Origin: RGIG1927 sp045546275
GTDB lineage: Bacteria; Bacillota; Clostridia; UMGS1883
Direction of reading: 5' to 3'
Assembly: GCA_045546275.1 (NCBI GenBank)
Contig: JAZQCM010000014.1
Coordinates: 124,001-188,000, forward strand
Length of the DNA: 64,000 nt
In this document: piece after piece, positions 1-8,110 of the stretch
Layout: each line of letters opens with the position of its first letter
Numbering within the stretch: position 1 is the stretch's first letter
Notes under the pieces: model-generated
What the model was told of the DNA's origin: nothing
Databases searched by the model: none
Seen by the model: only the letters and a program-made list of their open reading frames with translations
Position numbers and translations under genes: made by a program

Positions 1-2
1 TT

Positions 3-1217
3 AAGGTTATTATTGACTGGGTGCCTGCACATTTCCCACGTGACGCCTTCGGTCTTGCAAAGTTTGACGGCACACCCACCTATGAGTATGCCGACACAAG
101 AGTGGGCGAGCATAAGGAATGGGGCACACTTGTTTTTGACTACTCAAAAACAGAAGTAATTTCCTTCCTTATTTCCTCTGCTGTTTTCTGGGCAAAGGTT
201 TATCACATTGACGGTATCCGTGTTGATGCGGTATCCAGTATGCTTTATCTTGACTATGCAAGAGAAGACTACATCCAGAACAAGTACGGCGGAAACGAAA
301 ACCTTGAAGCTATTGAATTTTTAAGAAGACTTAACGAGGTTATGTTCTCTGAATTCCCCAATTTCTTAATGGTTGCGGAGGAATCCACAGCATGGCCCAT
401 GGTTACAAAGCCTCGTGATGTGGGTGGCTTAGGCTTTAACTACAAGTGGAACATGGGTTGGATGAACGACAATCTCCGCTACATGTCCATGGACCCCTAC
501 TTCAGAAGCAACAACCACAATCTTATTACCTTCTCAATGATGTATGCCTTCAGCGAAAACTACATTTTACCGCTTTCCCACGATGAAGTAGTACACGGCA
601 AGGCATCACTTGTTAACAAAATGAGCGCCCTTTATGACGGCAAGTTTGACTCTTTCCGTGCATTCATGGGCTACTATATGGCACATCCCGGCAAAAAACT
701 CATGTTCATGGGCGGTGAAATTGCTCAGTTCATCGAATGGAGATTTTACGAAGGCCTGGAATGGCACCTTCTTAATGATTATCATCATGCAAGGTTCCAC
801 AAGTACATGAAGGACTTGAACCATTTCTACAAAAACAACAAGCCCTTCTGGGAAATTGAAGACAGCTGGGACGGCTTTGAATGGATAAATGCAAACGACA
901 ATGAAAAGAGCATTGTTTCCTTCGTGAGAAAAGGCAAAGCAAAAGGCAGTGAAATTATTGTTGTAAGTAACTTCACTCCCGTTGAATATAAAGAATATTC
1001 AATCGGCGTTTCAAAAATGGGCGAATACGAAGAAGTGTTCACAAGTAACTGCGAAGAATACGGTGGCACAGGTGCTGTAAACGCCCAGCCAATCAAGGCT
1101 AAAAAGTACAAGTATGACTGTGACGGCAGACCCTACACACTTACAATTTGCGTGCCGCCAATGACAACTATGTATTTTAAACGTAAACCAACAAAGCGTA
1201 ATACTGCAAAGAAGTAA
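3..1217 (+). CDS. glgB: 1,4-alpha-glucan branching enzyme, 5'-truncated
   Basis: This is the C-terminal part of GlgB, which cuts alpha-1,4 chains of glycogen and re-attaches the pieces as alpha-1,6 branches in the cytoplasm. The frame is open from the window edge, so the start and the N-terminal CBM48 region lie outside. GH13 motifs are visible in order: DWVPAHFP at the left edge, DGIRVDAV with the nucleophile Asp codon at 225-227, MVAEEST with the acid/base Glu, and LPLSHDEVVHG with the third catalytic Asp. The C-terminal all-beta domain is present and ends in a short basic tail (KRKPTKRNTAKK). It is the first visible gene of glgB-glgC-glgD-glgA; glgC follows after 18 bases, which suggests co-transcription. 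The family assignment is secure. Confidence 0.97.
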   Translation, partial: KVIIDWVPAHFPRDAFGLAKFDGTPTYEYADTRVGEHKEWGTLVFDYSKTEVISFLISSAVFWAKVYHIDGIRVDAVSSMLYLDYAREDYIQNKYGGNENLEAIEFLRRLNEVMFSEFPNFLMVAEESTAWPMVTKPRDVGGLGFNYKWNMGWMNDNLRYMSMDPYFRSNNHNLITFSMMYAFSENYILPLSHDEVVHGKASLVNKMSALYDGKFDSFRAFMGYYMAHPGKKLMFMGGEIAQFIEWRFYEGLEWHLLNDYHHARFHKYMKDLNHFYKNNKPFWEIEDSWDGFEWINANDNEKSIVSFVRKGKAKGSEIIVVSNFTPVEYKEYSIGVSKMGEYEEVFTSNCEEYGGTGAVNAQPIKAKKYKYDCDGRPYTLTICVPPMTTMYFKRKPTKRNTAKK

Positions 1218-1235
1218 TAAATAGGAGGAGTTAAC

Positions 1236-2453
1236 ATGAAATCGACAAAATGTCTTGCTATGATTCTTGCAGGAGGTCAGGGCAGCAGACTTGGTATTCT
1301 TACAAGCAAAGTGGCAAAGCCTGCCGTAACATTCGGCGGCAAGTACAGAATTATAGACTTTGCACTTAGTAACTGTGTGCATTCAGGCATCAACACAATT
1401 GGTGTTCTCACACAGTATAAGCCTTTGGAATTAAATACCTACATCGGTAACGGTAGTACATGGGACCTTGACCGTAACGACGGCGGTGTGTTCGTATTGC
1501 CTCCTTACCAGCAGGAAGAATCCGGCGAATGGTACAAGGGTACTGCAAACGCAATTTATCAGAACATTGAATTTGTTGACCAGTATAATCCCGAGCATGT
1601 AGTTATCCTTTCAGGTGACCACATTTACAAGATGGACTACAACAAAATGCTTAAGTTCCATGAAGACCACGACGCTGCAGCTACTATTGCGGTTATTCAG
1701 GTGCCGTGGGAAGAAGCAAGTAGATTTGGTATTATGGAAGCGGAAGCTGACGGCACAATCACAAAGTTTGTTGAAAAGCCGAAGGAACCCAAGAGCAACC
1801 TTGCATCCATGGGTGTTTATGTGTTCAAGTGGTCCGCACTTAAGGATTACCTCATCCGTGACGAAGCAACTGAAGGCAGTGAAAACGACTTTGGTAAGAA
1901 CATTATTCCTGCAATGCTTAACGACAATCAGAAGCTTTGCGCTTACGGCTTTGAAGGCTACTGGAAGGATGTTGGTACTGTACAGTCCCTTTGGGAAGCA
2001 AATATGGATATTATTTCCGATCCTCCCGTGCTCGACATGTATGATTCCGACTGGACAATTTTCTCACGTAACCCTGTTAAGCCTCCTCACTATGTGGCTG
2101 ATGGTGCACAGGTTAACGGCAGCTGTATTACAGAAGGCTGTAACATTTACGGCGATGTAACATCTTCCGTTCTTTCCGAAGGTGTAACAGTAGGCAAGGG
2201 CAGTGTTGTTAAGGATTCAATTTTGTTCCCCGGTGTTGTTATTGGTGAAAACACCACTGTTACAAAGGCTATTATCGGCGCTAACACAAATGTTGGCAAC
2301 AACTGTGTAATCGGCGACAAGAATGTTGATGCAACTGAATACCAGAGTAAGTATTGCAGTGCTGATATCTCCCTTATCGGCGGTAATATTTCAATTTGTG
2401 ACAATACAAAAATCGGCGTAAACGCAATGGTTACAAAAACCATTGAAGAATAA
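1236..2453 (+). CDS. glgC: Glucose-1-phosphate adenylyltransferase, catalytic subunit GlgC
   Basis: GlgC makes ADP-glucose from glucose-1-phosphate and ATP, the committed step of bacterial glycogen synthesis. The N-terminal nucleotidyltransferase fold keeps the GGQGSRL loop at residues 13-19, HIYKMDY near residue 129 and the sugar-phosphate-binding FVEKP near residue 180. A left-handed beta-helix of hexapeptide repeats fills about residues 290-390. At 405 residues it has the normal family length. A clear GGAGG ribosome binding site lies just before the ATG. glgD follows 17 bases downstream. In Firmicutes that carry both, GlgC and GlgD are thought to form a heteromeric enzyme, GlgC being the catalytic subunit; that pairing is inferred here from gene order and from the intact catalytic loop in this copy. 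Confidence 0.97.
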   Translation: MKSTKCLAMILAGGQGSRLGILTSKVAKPAVTFGGKYRIIDFALSNCVHSGINTIGVLTQYKPLELNTYIGNGSTWDLDRNDGGVFVLPPYQQEESGEWYKGTANAIYQNIEFVDQYNPEHVVILSGDHIYKMDYNKMLKFHEDHDAAATIAVIQVPWEEASRFGIMEAEADGTITKFVEKPKEPKSNLASMGVYVFKWSALKDYLIRDEATEGSENDFGKNIIPAMLNDNQKLCAYGFEGYWKDVGTVQSLWEANMDIISDPPVLDMYDSDWTIFSRNPVKPPHYVADGAQVNGSCITEGCNIYGDVTSSVLSEGVTVGKGSVVKDSILFPGVVIGENTTVTKAIIGANTNVGNNCVIGDKNVDATEYQSKYCSADISLIGGNISICDNTKIGVNAMVTKTIEE

Positions 2454-2470
2454 GAAAGGGGGAGAATAAA

Positions 2471-3592
2471 ATGACAGACGCAATGGGCATAATCTTAACA
2501 AGAAATCAGGATGTAAGAATGAACGAGCTTACTCAGGTAAGAGATGTATCTGCTCTTCCTTTCGCAGGCAGATACCGTCTGATTGACTTTGTTCTTTCTA
2601 ACATGGTAAATTCAGGTATTATTAACGTGGGTATTGCAACTCATGTAAACTATTCTTCACTTATGGACCACGTGTCCACAGGTAAGCCTTGGGATCTTAA
2701 CCGTAAGAACTACGGTCTCTTTATCCTTCCTCCGCAGATTCGCGGCAACGGTGCTTACGGTGTTTCTGCAGGTGATGTTGACCTTCTTCATGGTGTTATC
2801 ACATACCTTCACAGAAGTAAGCAGAAGTATGTTGTTTTGGCAGGTGCAAATGTTGTGTGCAACATGAACTACCAGGCAGCTATCAAGCAGCACGAAGAAT
2901 CCGGCGCTGACATTACTGTTATTTACAACGTAATGGATAAAAACGACCCTCAGCTTAAAACAAGCACAACATATGATGTTGATATCAACAACAAGGTAAC
3001 TCAGATTCACTACAATCAGAGCGAGCCTGTTTCCTGCAACGCAGGTATGGATATGTATATTATTGAAAAGAGTAAGCTCCAGAACCTTATTGAGGATGCT
3101 TATGCTAAGGGTAGCCATTCCTTTATCAATGATATTTTAAGAACAAATATGCATGCTCTTAACATTTGTGCGTACAAGTACGACGGCTTTGTTGGCAGAG
3201 TTGACAGCGTTATTTCCTATTATGAAAATAACATGAAGATGCTTGACGCTGATGTAAGAAACGAAATTTTCGGTGGCAAGAACCTTATTTATACAAAGGT
3301 TAAGGACCAGGTTCCCACAAAGTACCTTAAGGATGCTAAGGTTAAGAACTCCTTGGTTGCAGACGGTTGTGTAATTGACGGCGAAGTTGAAAACAGTATT
3401 ATTTTCCGTGGCGTTCACATTGAAAAGGGCGCTGTTGTTAAGAACTGTATTGTAATGCAGAACACCGTTATTCAGGAAAGATGCGACCTTGAAAATGTTG
3501 TAATAGACAAGGAATGTACTCTCAGAACAGGTAAGAGACTTGTAGGTCAGCCCACATATCCCTTTATCCTTCCCAAGCGTACATTAATCTAA
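2471..3592 (+). CDS. glgD: Glucose-1-phosphate adenylyltransferase-like regulatory subunit GlgD
   Basis: This is a paralogue of GlgC that lacks the catalytic GGxGxRL loop: the N-terminus reads MGIILTRNQDVRMNEL, with no glycine pair. The scaffold motif GRYRLIDFVLSN at about residues 33-44 and a C-terminal hexapeptide beta-helix (about 270-365) are kept. At 373 residues it is shorter than GlgC. Such GlgD proteins are known from Firmicutes as partners that activate GlgC rather than act alone; that role is family knowledge, not visible here. A GGGGGAG ribosome binding site precedes the ATG. A stable hairpin just after the stop separates it from glgA. Confidence 0.95.
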   Translation: MTDAMGIILTRNQDVRMNELTQVRDVSALPFAGRYRLIDFVLSNMVNSGIINVGIATHVNYSSLMDHVSTGKPWDLNRKNYGLFILPPQIRGNGAYGVSAGDVDLLHGVITYLHRSKQKYVVLAGANVVCNMNYQAAIKQHEESGADITVIYNVMDKNDPQLKTSTTYDVDINNKVTQIHYNQSEPVSCNAGMDMYIIEKSKLQNLIEDAYAKGSHSFINDILRTNMHALNICAYKYDGFVGRVDSVISYYENNMKMLDADVRNEIFGGKNLIYTKVKDQVPTKYLKDAKVKNSLVADGCVIDGEVENSIIFRGVHIEKGAVVKNCIVMQNTVIQERCDLENVVIDKECTLRTGKRLVGQPTYPFILPKRTLI

Positions 3593-3599
3593 CAAAACA

Positions 3600-3622
3600 G
3601 GCGGTCACTTTTCGTGACCGCC
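3600..3622 (+). promoter_or_regulatory. Intercistronic hairpin between glgD and glgA
   Basis: A perfect 9-bp GC-rich stem (GGCGGTCAC / GTGACCGCC) with a 5-base loop starts 8 bases after the glgD stop. No T-run follows (TTATACC), so it is a poor intrinsic terminator. It may instead protect the upstream glgBCD message or mark a processing site and so set the glgA level. Confidence 0.6.
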
Positions 3623-3649
3623 TTATACCAATTTGAAAGGATGAACCAA

Positions 3650-5089
3650 ATGAAAGTTTTATTTGTAACAAGTGAATGTACTCCTTTTGTTAAAACAGGT
3701 GGCTTGGGCGACGTTGCAGGTTCTCTTCCTCAGGAGCTTATTGCACAGGATGTTGAAACAAGAGTAATTCTTCCCAAATACAGAGCAATCCCCGAAAAGT
3801 ACACATCCCAGATGCGTTACATTGACCACATTTACATTAAAATGGGTTGGAGAAGCCAGTACTGTGGTGTGTTTGAGCTTCAGATGAACAATGTTACTTA
3901 TTATTTTGTGGATAATGAGTACTATTTCGGTGCAGATTATGTTTACGGCGACATTGCAACCGATGTTGAAAGATTTGCATTTTTCGACAAGGCTGTTTTG
4001 GCTCTTTTGCAGGTTGTTGACTACTGGCCCGATGTTATTCATGCAAATGACTGGCAAACCGGCATGGTGCCCGTGCTTTTACGTGCACACTACGGCTTTG
4101 ATTCACGTTATTCCAGAATCAAGACAATGTTCACAATCCACAACCTTAAGTTCCAGGGCATTTACGACAAAAAGGTTATTGCAGATGTGTGCGAGCTTGA
4201 GGACTACTATTTCACAGCTGACAAGCTTGAATTCTTTAAGGATGCAAGCTTCATGAAGGGTGCTCTTACTTATTCCGACTTTATCACAACAGTAAGCCCC
4301 ACCTATGCTGAAGAAATCAAAACAGAATTCTACGGCGAAAAGCTGGATGGTCTTCTTCGTGCAAGAAGTAACAACCTCCGCGGTATTGTAAACGGTTTGG
4401 ACTACGTTGGCTACAACCCCAAGACCGACGACATGATTTACGAAAAATATTCTGCAAGTAACTTTGTTTCCAAGAAAAAGGCAAACAAGGTAGGCTTACA
4501 GAGAGAGCTTGGTCTTATTGAAGACGACGAAAAGTTCATCATCAGCCTTGTAACTCGTCTCACAGGTCAGAAGGGTATGGACCTTCTTAACTGCATTATG
4601 GATGATTTGTGCTTTGACCAGAATATACAAGTTGTAGTTCTTGGTACAGGTGACAAGGAATTTGAAGATTCGCTCCGTTATTTTGACTGGAAGTACCACG
4701 GAAGAGTAAGTGCACAAATCCGCTTTGACAACACTTTAGCACATAAGATTTATGCTGCAAGTGATGCTGTTTTAATGCCCTCACTCTTTGAACCCTGCGG
4801 ACTTAACCAGCTTATTGCTATGCGCTACGGTTCTGTGCCGATTGTAAGAGAAACAGGCGGTCTTTCCGACACTGTTGAGGCTTATAACGAATACGAAAAC
4901 ACAGGTACAGGCTTCAGCTTTAAAAATTACAATGCCCATGAAATGTTAGGTATAATAAGATACGCTCATGACATATACTATAACCGCAGAAAAGAGTGGA
5001 ATGGTATCTGCAGAAGAGCTATGGCAGCTGACTTCTCATGGACACAAAGTGCTAAGGAATATATCGATTTGTACAATAGTATGATGTAA
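3650..5089 (+). CDS. glgA: Glycogen synthase (ADP-glucose dependent)
   Basis: GT5 glycogen synthase extends alpha-1,4 glucan chains from ADP-glucose. The ADP-glucose-binding KTGGLGDV motif is at residues 15-22 and the C-terminal EPCGLNQ motif with the conserved Glu near residue 381, followed by the PIVRETGGLSDTV loop. The start was set at the ATG that lies 9 bases after GAAAGG. An ATG only 9 bases earlier touches that Shine-Dalgarno sequence, and a still earlier in-frame GTG lies inside the glgD-glgA hairpin; both are unlikely. The resulting 479 residues fit the family. It is the last gene of the glgBCDA group; no terminator is evident before the glgP promoter. Confidence 0.97.
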   Translation: MKVLFVTSECTPFVKTGGLGDVAGSLPQELIAQDVETRVILPKYRAIPEKYTSQMRYIDHIYIKMGWRSQYCGVFELQMNNVTYYFVDNEYYFGADYVYGDIATDVERFAFFDKAVLALLQVVDYWPDVIHANDWQTGMVPVLLRAHYGFDSRYSRIKTMFTIHNLKFQGIYDKKVIADVCELEDYYFTADKLEFFKDASFMKGALTYSDFITTVSPTYAEEIKTEFYGEKLDGLLRARSNNLRGIVNGLDYVGYNPKTDDMIYEKYSASNFVSKKKANKVGLQRELGLIEDDEKFIISLVTRLTGQKGMDLLNCIMDDLCFDQNIQVVVLGTGDKEFEDSLRYFDWKYHGRVSAQIRFDNTLAHKIYAASDAVLMPSLFEPCGLNQLIAMRYGSVPIVRETGGLSDTVEAYNEYENTGTGFSFKNYNAHEMLGIIRYAHDIYYNRRKEWNGICRRAMAADFSWTQSAKEYIDLYNSMM

Positions 5090-5118
5090 TTGGGCACAAA
5101 ATTTTGTGGATTATTATA

Positions 5119-5147
5119 TTGACTTGTACCGCATTTTGTTGTAAAAT
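5119..5147 (+). promoter_or_regulatory. Sigma-A promoter of glgP
   Basis: TTGACT (-35) and TAAAAT (-10) are separated by exactly 17 bases, between glgA and glgP. The expected start is near 5154, only a few bases before a strong hairpin. Confidence 0.8.
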
Positions 5148-5156
5148 ATGGAAGAT

Positions 5157-5181
5157 ATGGCGTGTCTATATGACACGCCAT
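5157..5181 (+). promoter_or_regulatory. 5'-terminal hairpin of the glgP transcript
   Basis: ATGGCGTGTC and GACACGCCAT pair perfectly around a 5-base loop. Because the predicted start is about 3 bases upstream, the hairpin would cap the 5' end of the mRNA. It could stabilise the message or, as a DNA palindrome, be an operator overlapping the start. Confidence 0.6.
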
Positions 5182-5212
5182 TGTAGTAATATATTAAAAG
5201 GGGTTTTAACAA

Positions 5213-7732
5213 ATGAGCAACAAAGAACTTACTGCATCACAGCAGGCGCTTCGTGAAGAAATCCTCGGCAAGCTTAGCCGTCACTACGGCAGAACACTTG
5301 AGGACGCAACTCCGGCGCACATTTATAAGGCTGCTGCCTTGACAGTTAGAGATACAATTGTAACAAAGTGGACCGAATACAGAAGAGCACAGAGAAAGCT
5401 CCAGAACAAGGAAGTTTTCTACCTTTCTTTTGAATTCTTAATGGGTCGCGCATTGGGCAACAACCTTCTTAACATTGGTCTTACAAAGGACTACGAAGCA
5501 GTGCTCGAATCCATGGGCGTTTCCTTGGCTGAAGTTGCATCTCAGGAAAGAGACGCAGGCTTGGGTAACGGCGGTCTTGGTCGTCTTGCAGCATGCTTTA
5601 TCGACTCTCTTACAACACTTAATCTTCCTGCATTCGGTTGTTCCATCCGTTACGAATACGGTCTGTTCAAGCAGAGAATCGTTGACGGTGAACAGGTTGA
5701 AATGTATGACGATTGGCTTGTTGACGGCGACATGTGGGAAATTGCGCGTCCCGAAGAAAGCCAGACTGTACGTTTTGGTGGTCGTGTAAACATGATCACA
5801 GATGAAAACGGCAGAATGCGTCCCGAATATATCGACACAACAGACGTTATCGGTGTGCCCTACGACATGCCCATTTCAGGCTTTGATGCAAAGCTTGTTA
5901 ACACACTTCGTCTCTGGTCTGCAAAGGCTAAGAGCGACATTCAGACAGAGTTTGACATTTTCTCATCCGGTTACCATGTAAAGGCCGTTGAAGAAAAGGC
6001 TATGGCTGAAGCAATCAGTAAGGTATTATATCCCGAAGATAACAACGAACAGGGTAAGGAGCTCCGTCTTCGTCAGCAGTACTTCTTCGTATCCTGTACA
6101 CTTCAGTGGATTCTTTCTCGTTACAAGCGTCACCATGGTCCCGACGTTTCCCGCCTTGCGGACTTTGTGGCACTTCATATTAACGACACACATCCTGCAA
6201 TTGCTATCCCCGAACTTATGAGACTTCTCATGGACCAGGAAAGCATGAGCTGGGACCAGGCTTGGGAAATCTGTACAAAGGTATTTGCATATACTAACCA
6301 CACAGTATTGTCCGAAGCACTTGAAAGGTGGCCCATGGAGCTTATTCAGAGAATGCTTCCCCGTATCTGGATGATTTTGGAAGAAATCAACAGAAGATTG
6401 CAGGAAAAGCTCATCGTAACCTATGGCTACGACTGGGGCAAAATCAACTACATGGCAGTTATCGCTCACGGCTATGTTTCCATGGCTAACCTTTGCCTTT
6501 GCTGCTGTCACAAGGTAAACGGCGTAAGTGAGCTTCACACAGAAATCTTAAAGAAGGACATCTTTAACGATTACTACAACCTTGAACCCGAAAAGTTTAC
6601 AGCTATCACAAACGGTATCACATACCGTCGTTGGCTCAGACTTGCTAACCCTCAGCTTAGTGAGCTTATCACTAAGACAATCGGTGAAGGCTGGGAAAAG
6701 GACCCCATGCTTTTGGAAAAGCTTGTTCCCTACGCAGAGGACGAAGCATTCCAGAAGAAGTTTATGGCAGTTAAGCTTGAAAAGAAGAAGGAACTTGCGG
6801 CATATATTAAGGAACACAACGGTATTGATATTGACCCCAACTCCATCTTTGACGTTCACGTAAAGAGACTTCATGAATACAAGCGTCAGCTTCTTAACAT
6901 TCTTCATGTAATCTACCTTTACGACCAGCTTAAGAAGAACCCCGATATGGACATTGTTCCTCACACATTCATTTTCGGTGCTAAGGCTGCAAGAGCTTAC
7001 ACAAGAGCAAAATTAATCATCAAGCTCATTAATGACGTTGCCAAGGTTGTTAACAACGACCCCGACATTAAGGGCAAAATCAAGGTTGTATTCGTAGAAA
7101 ATTACGGTGTAACACTTGCTCAGATGATTATTCCCGCTGCTGAAATCAGCGAACAGATTTCCACAGCAGGCTTGGAAGCTTCCGGTACAGGTAACATGAA
7201 GTTCATGGCAAACGGTGCATTAACTGTTGGTACAATGGACGGTGCAAACGTTGAAATGAGCCAGTGTGTTGGCGTTGAAAACATGTTCATCTTCGGTATG
7301 TCAAGTGATGAGGTTGAAAAGGCTAAGAGATTTGAAACTGCTTCCAGCCAGGAAATCTATGCTTCCAACCCCAGAATCAGAAGAGTGCTTGACCTTCTTA
7401 TCAACGGCACATTCAATTCCGAAAACTACTACTATGACCTTTATCAGTCCTTGGTATTCGGCGACAAGAACGTAACTGACAAGTACATGGTTATCCGTGA
7501 CTTTGAAAGCTATGTTGAAGCTCAGAAGAGAATTGACAAGGAATATCGTGATACAAAGACATGGACAAAGAAGGCAATTTTGAACGTTGCTAAGAGTGGC
7601 TTCTTCTCCTCTGACAGAACTATCGAAGAATACAACGATAAGATCTGGCACATGAAGAAGTATGCACCTGCAGAAGCCAAGGCTGAAGCTAAGGCTCCTG
7701 TTAAGAAGGCAGCTTCTAAGAAAACAAAATAA
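5213..7732 (+). CDS. glgP: Glycogen phosphorylase
   Basis: This GT35 phosphorylase releases glucose-1-phosphate from glycogen ends using phosphate. The pyridoxal-phosphate lysine is K663 within SGTGNMKFMANG. The N-terminal FEFLMGRALGNNL and DAGLGNGGLGRLAACF blocks are intact. At 839 residues the catalytic body is complete, but the last 24 residues form an Ala/Lys-rich tail (alternating AEAKA and KKAASKK) that is not part of the family fold. AAAAGGGG lies upstream of the ATG. It has its own promoter and terminator, so breakdown can be controlled separately from the glgBCDA synthesis genes. Its product feeds the phosphoglucomutase at 14.5-16.1 kb. Confidence 0.97.
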   Translation: MSNKELTASQQALREEILGKLSRHYGRTLEDATPAHIYKAAALTVRDTIVTKWTEYRRAQRKLQNKEVFYLSFEFLMGRALGNNLLNIGLTKDYEAVLESMGVSLAEVASQERDAGLGNGGLGRLAACFIDSLTTLNLPAFGCSIRYEYGLFKQRIVDGEQVEMYDDWLVDGDMWEIARPEESQTVRFGGRVNMITDENGRMRPEYIDTTDVIGVPYDMPISGFDAKLVNTLRLWSAKAKSDIQTEFDIFSSGYHVKAVEEKAMAEAISKVLYPEDNNEQGKELRLRQQYFFVSCTLQWILSRYKRHHGPDVSRLADFVALHINDTHPAIAIPELMRLLMDQESMSWDQAWEICTKVFAYTNHTVLSEALERWPMELIQRMLPRIWMILEEINRRLQEKLIVTYGYDWGKINYMAVIAHGYVSMANLCLCCCHKVNGVSELHTEILKKDIFNDYYNLEPEKFTAITNGITYRRWLRLANPQLSELITKTIGEGWEKDPMLLEKLVPYAEDEAFQKKFMAVKLEKKKELAAYIKEHNGIDIDPNSIFDVHVKRLHEYKRQLLNILHVIYLYDQLKKNPDMDIVPHTFIFGAKAARAYTRAKLIIKLINDVAKVVNNDPDIKGKIKVVFVENYGVTLAQMIIPAAEISEQISTAGLEASGTGNMKFMANGALTVGTMDGANVEMSQCVGVENMFIFGMSSDEVEKAKRFETASSQEIYASNPRIRRVLDLLINGTFNSENYYYDLYQSLVFGDKNVTDKYMVIRDFESYVEAQKRIDKEYRDTKTWTKKAILNVAKSGFFSSDRTIEEYNDKIWHMKKYAPAEAKAEAKAPVKKAASKKTK

Positions 7733-7742
7733 AATTCAATTT

Positions 7743-7776
7743 AAAAACCCTTATTCTGCTGAATAAGGGTTTTTTA
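7743..7776 (+). terminator. Intrinsic terminator after glgP
   Basis: AAAAACCCTTATTC and its complement flank a TGCT loop, and the stem runs directly into a T-tract. It sits 11 bases after the glgP stop. Confidence 0.9.
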
Positions 7777-7820
7777 TGTGGATATACTATGTATGAGACC
7801 AAATAAAAAGGAGTATGTAC

Positions 7821-8030
7821 ATGGATAACACAGCATTGATTTTAGTAATCATCGGTGCGCTCAACTGGGGCTCAATCGGACTTTTTGGCATTGACCTGGT
7901 TGGCTTGCTATTCGGCGGACAGGATGCACTTTTCAGCCGTATTATCTTCACGGTTGTAGGCCTGGCAGGGCTTTGGGCAATCACACTTCTGTTCAAAGAC
8001 AAAGTGCCCATGAAAGAGGTTCATCACTGA
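7821..8030 (+). CDS. Small membrane protein of the DUF378 (YuzA) family
   Basis: This 69-residue protein has two hydrophobic segments (about residues 4-34 and 41-61) and the DUF378 signature, ALNWGSIGLFGIDLV, at about residues 12-26. It ends with a short charged cytosolic tail (KDKVPMKEVHH). The start at the second of two in-frame ATGs gives a 7-base distance from AAAAAGGAG; the first ATG would touch the Shine-Dalgarno. The gene stands alone between two intrinsic terminators. The family is widespread in Firmicutes but its function is unknown to me. Confidence 0.85.
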   Translation: MDNTALILVIIGALNWGSIGLFGIDLVGLLFGGQDALFSRIIFTVVGLAGLWAITLLFKDKVPMKEVHH

Positions 8031-8059
8031 AAAAGCAAGGCTTAAAGCCTTGCTTTTTT
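8031..8059 (+). terminator. Intrinsic terminator after the DUF378 gene
   Basis: AAAAGCAAGGC and GCCTTGCTTTT pair around TTAAA, followed by further Ts, directly after the TGA stop. Its 3' arm also supplies the likely -35 box of tex. Confidence 0.88.
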
Positions 8060-8078
8060 CGGCATTTTATGGTAAAAT
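8050..8078 (+). promoter_or_regulatory. Putative sigma-A promoter of tex
   Basis: TTGCTT lies in the 3' arm of the preceding terminator and TAAAAT follows after 17 bases. The predicted start is about 25 bases before the tex ATG. Confidence 0.6.
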
Positions 8079-8110
8079 ATTATATATGTTTTGAACGAGG
8101 AGACGAGATA

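Noticed and set aside
3614..3652. Earlier in-frame GTG and ATG starts for glgA
   Set aside because: The GTG lies within a strong hairpin and the first ATG directly touches the GAAAGG site; the ATG at 3650 has ideal spacing and yields the standard N-terminus MKVLFVTSE.
7973..8110. A 46-residue N-terminal extension of tex
   Set aside because: It would read through the terminator and most of the DUF378 gene's end, and lacks a ribosome binding site; the ATG at 8111 has GAGGAG.
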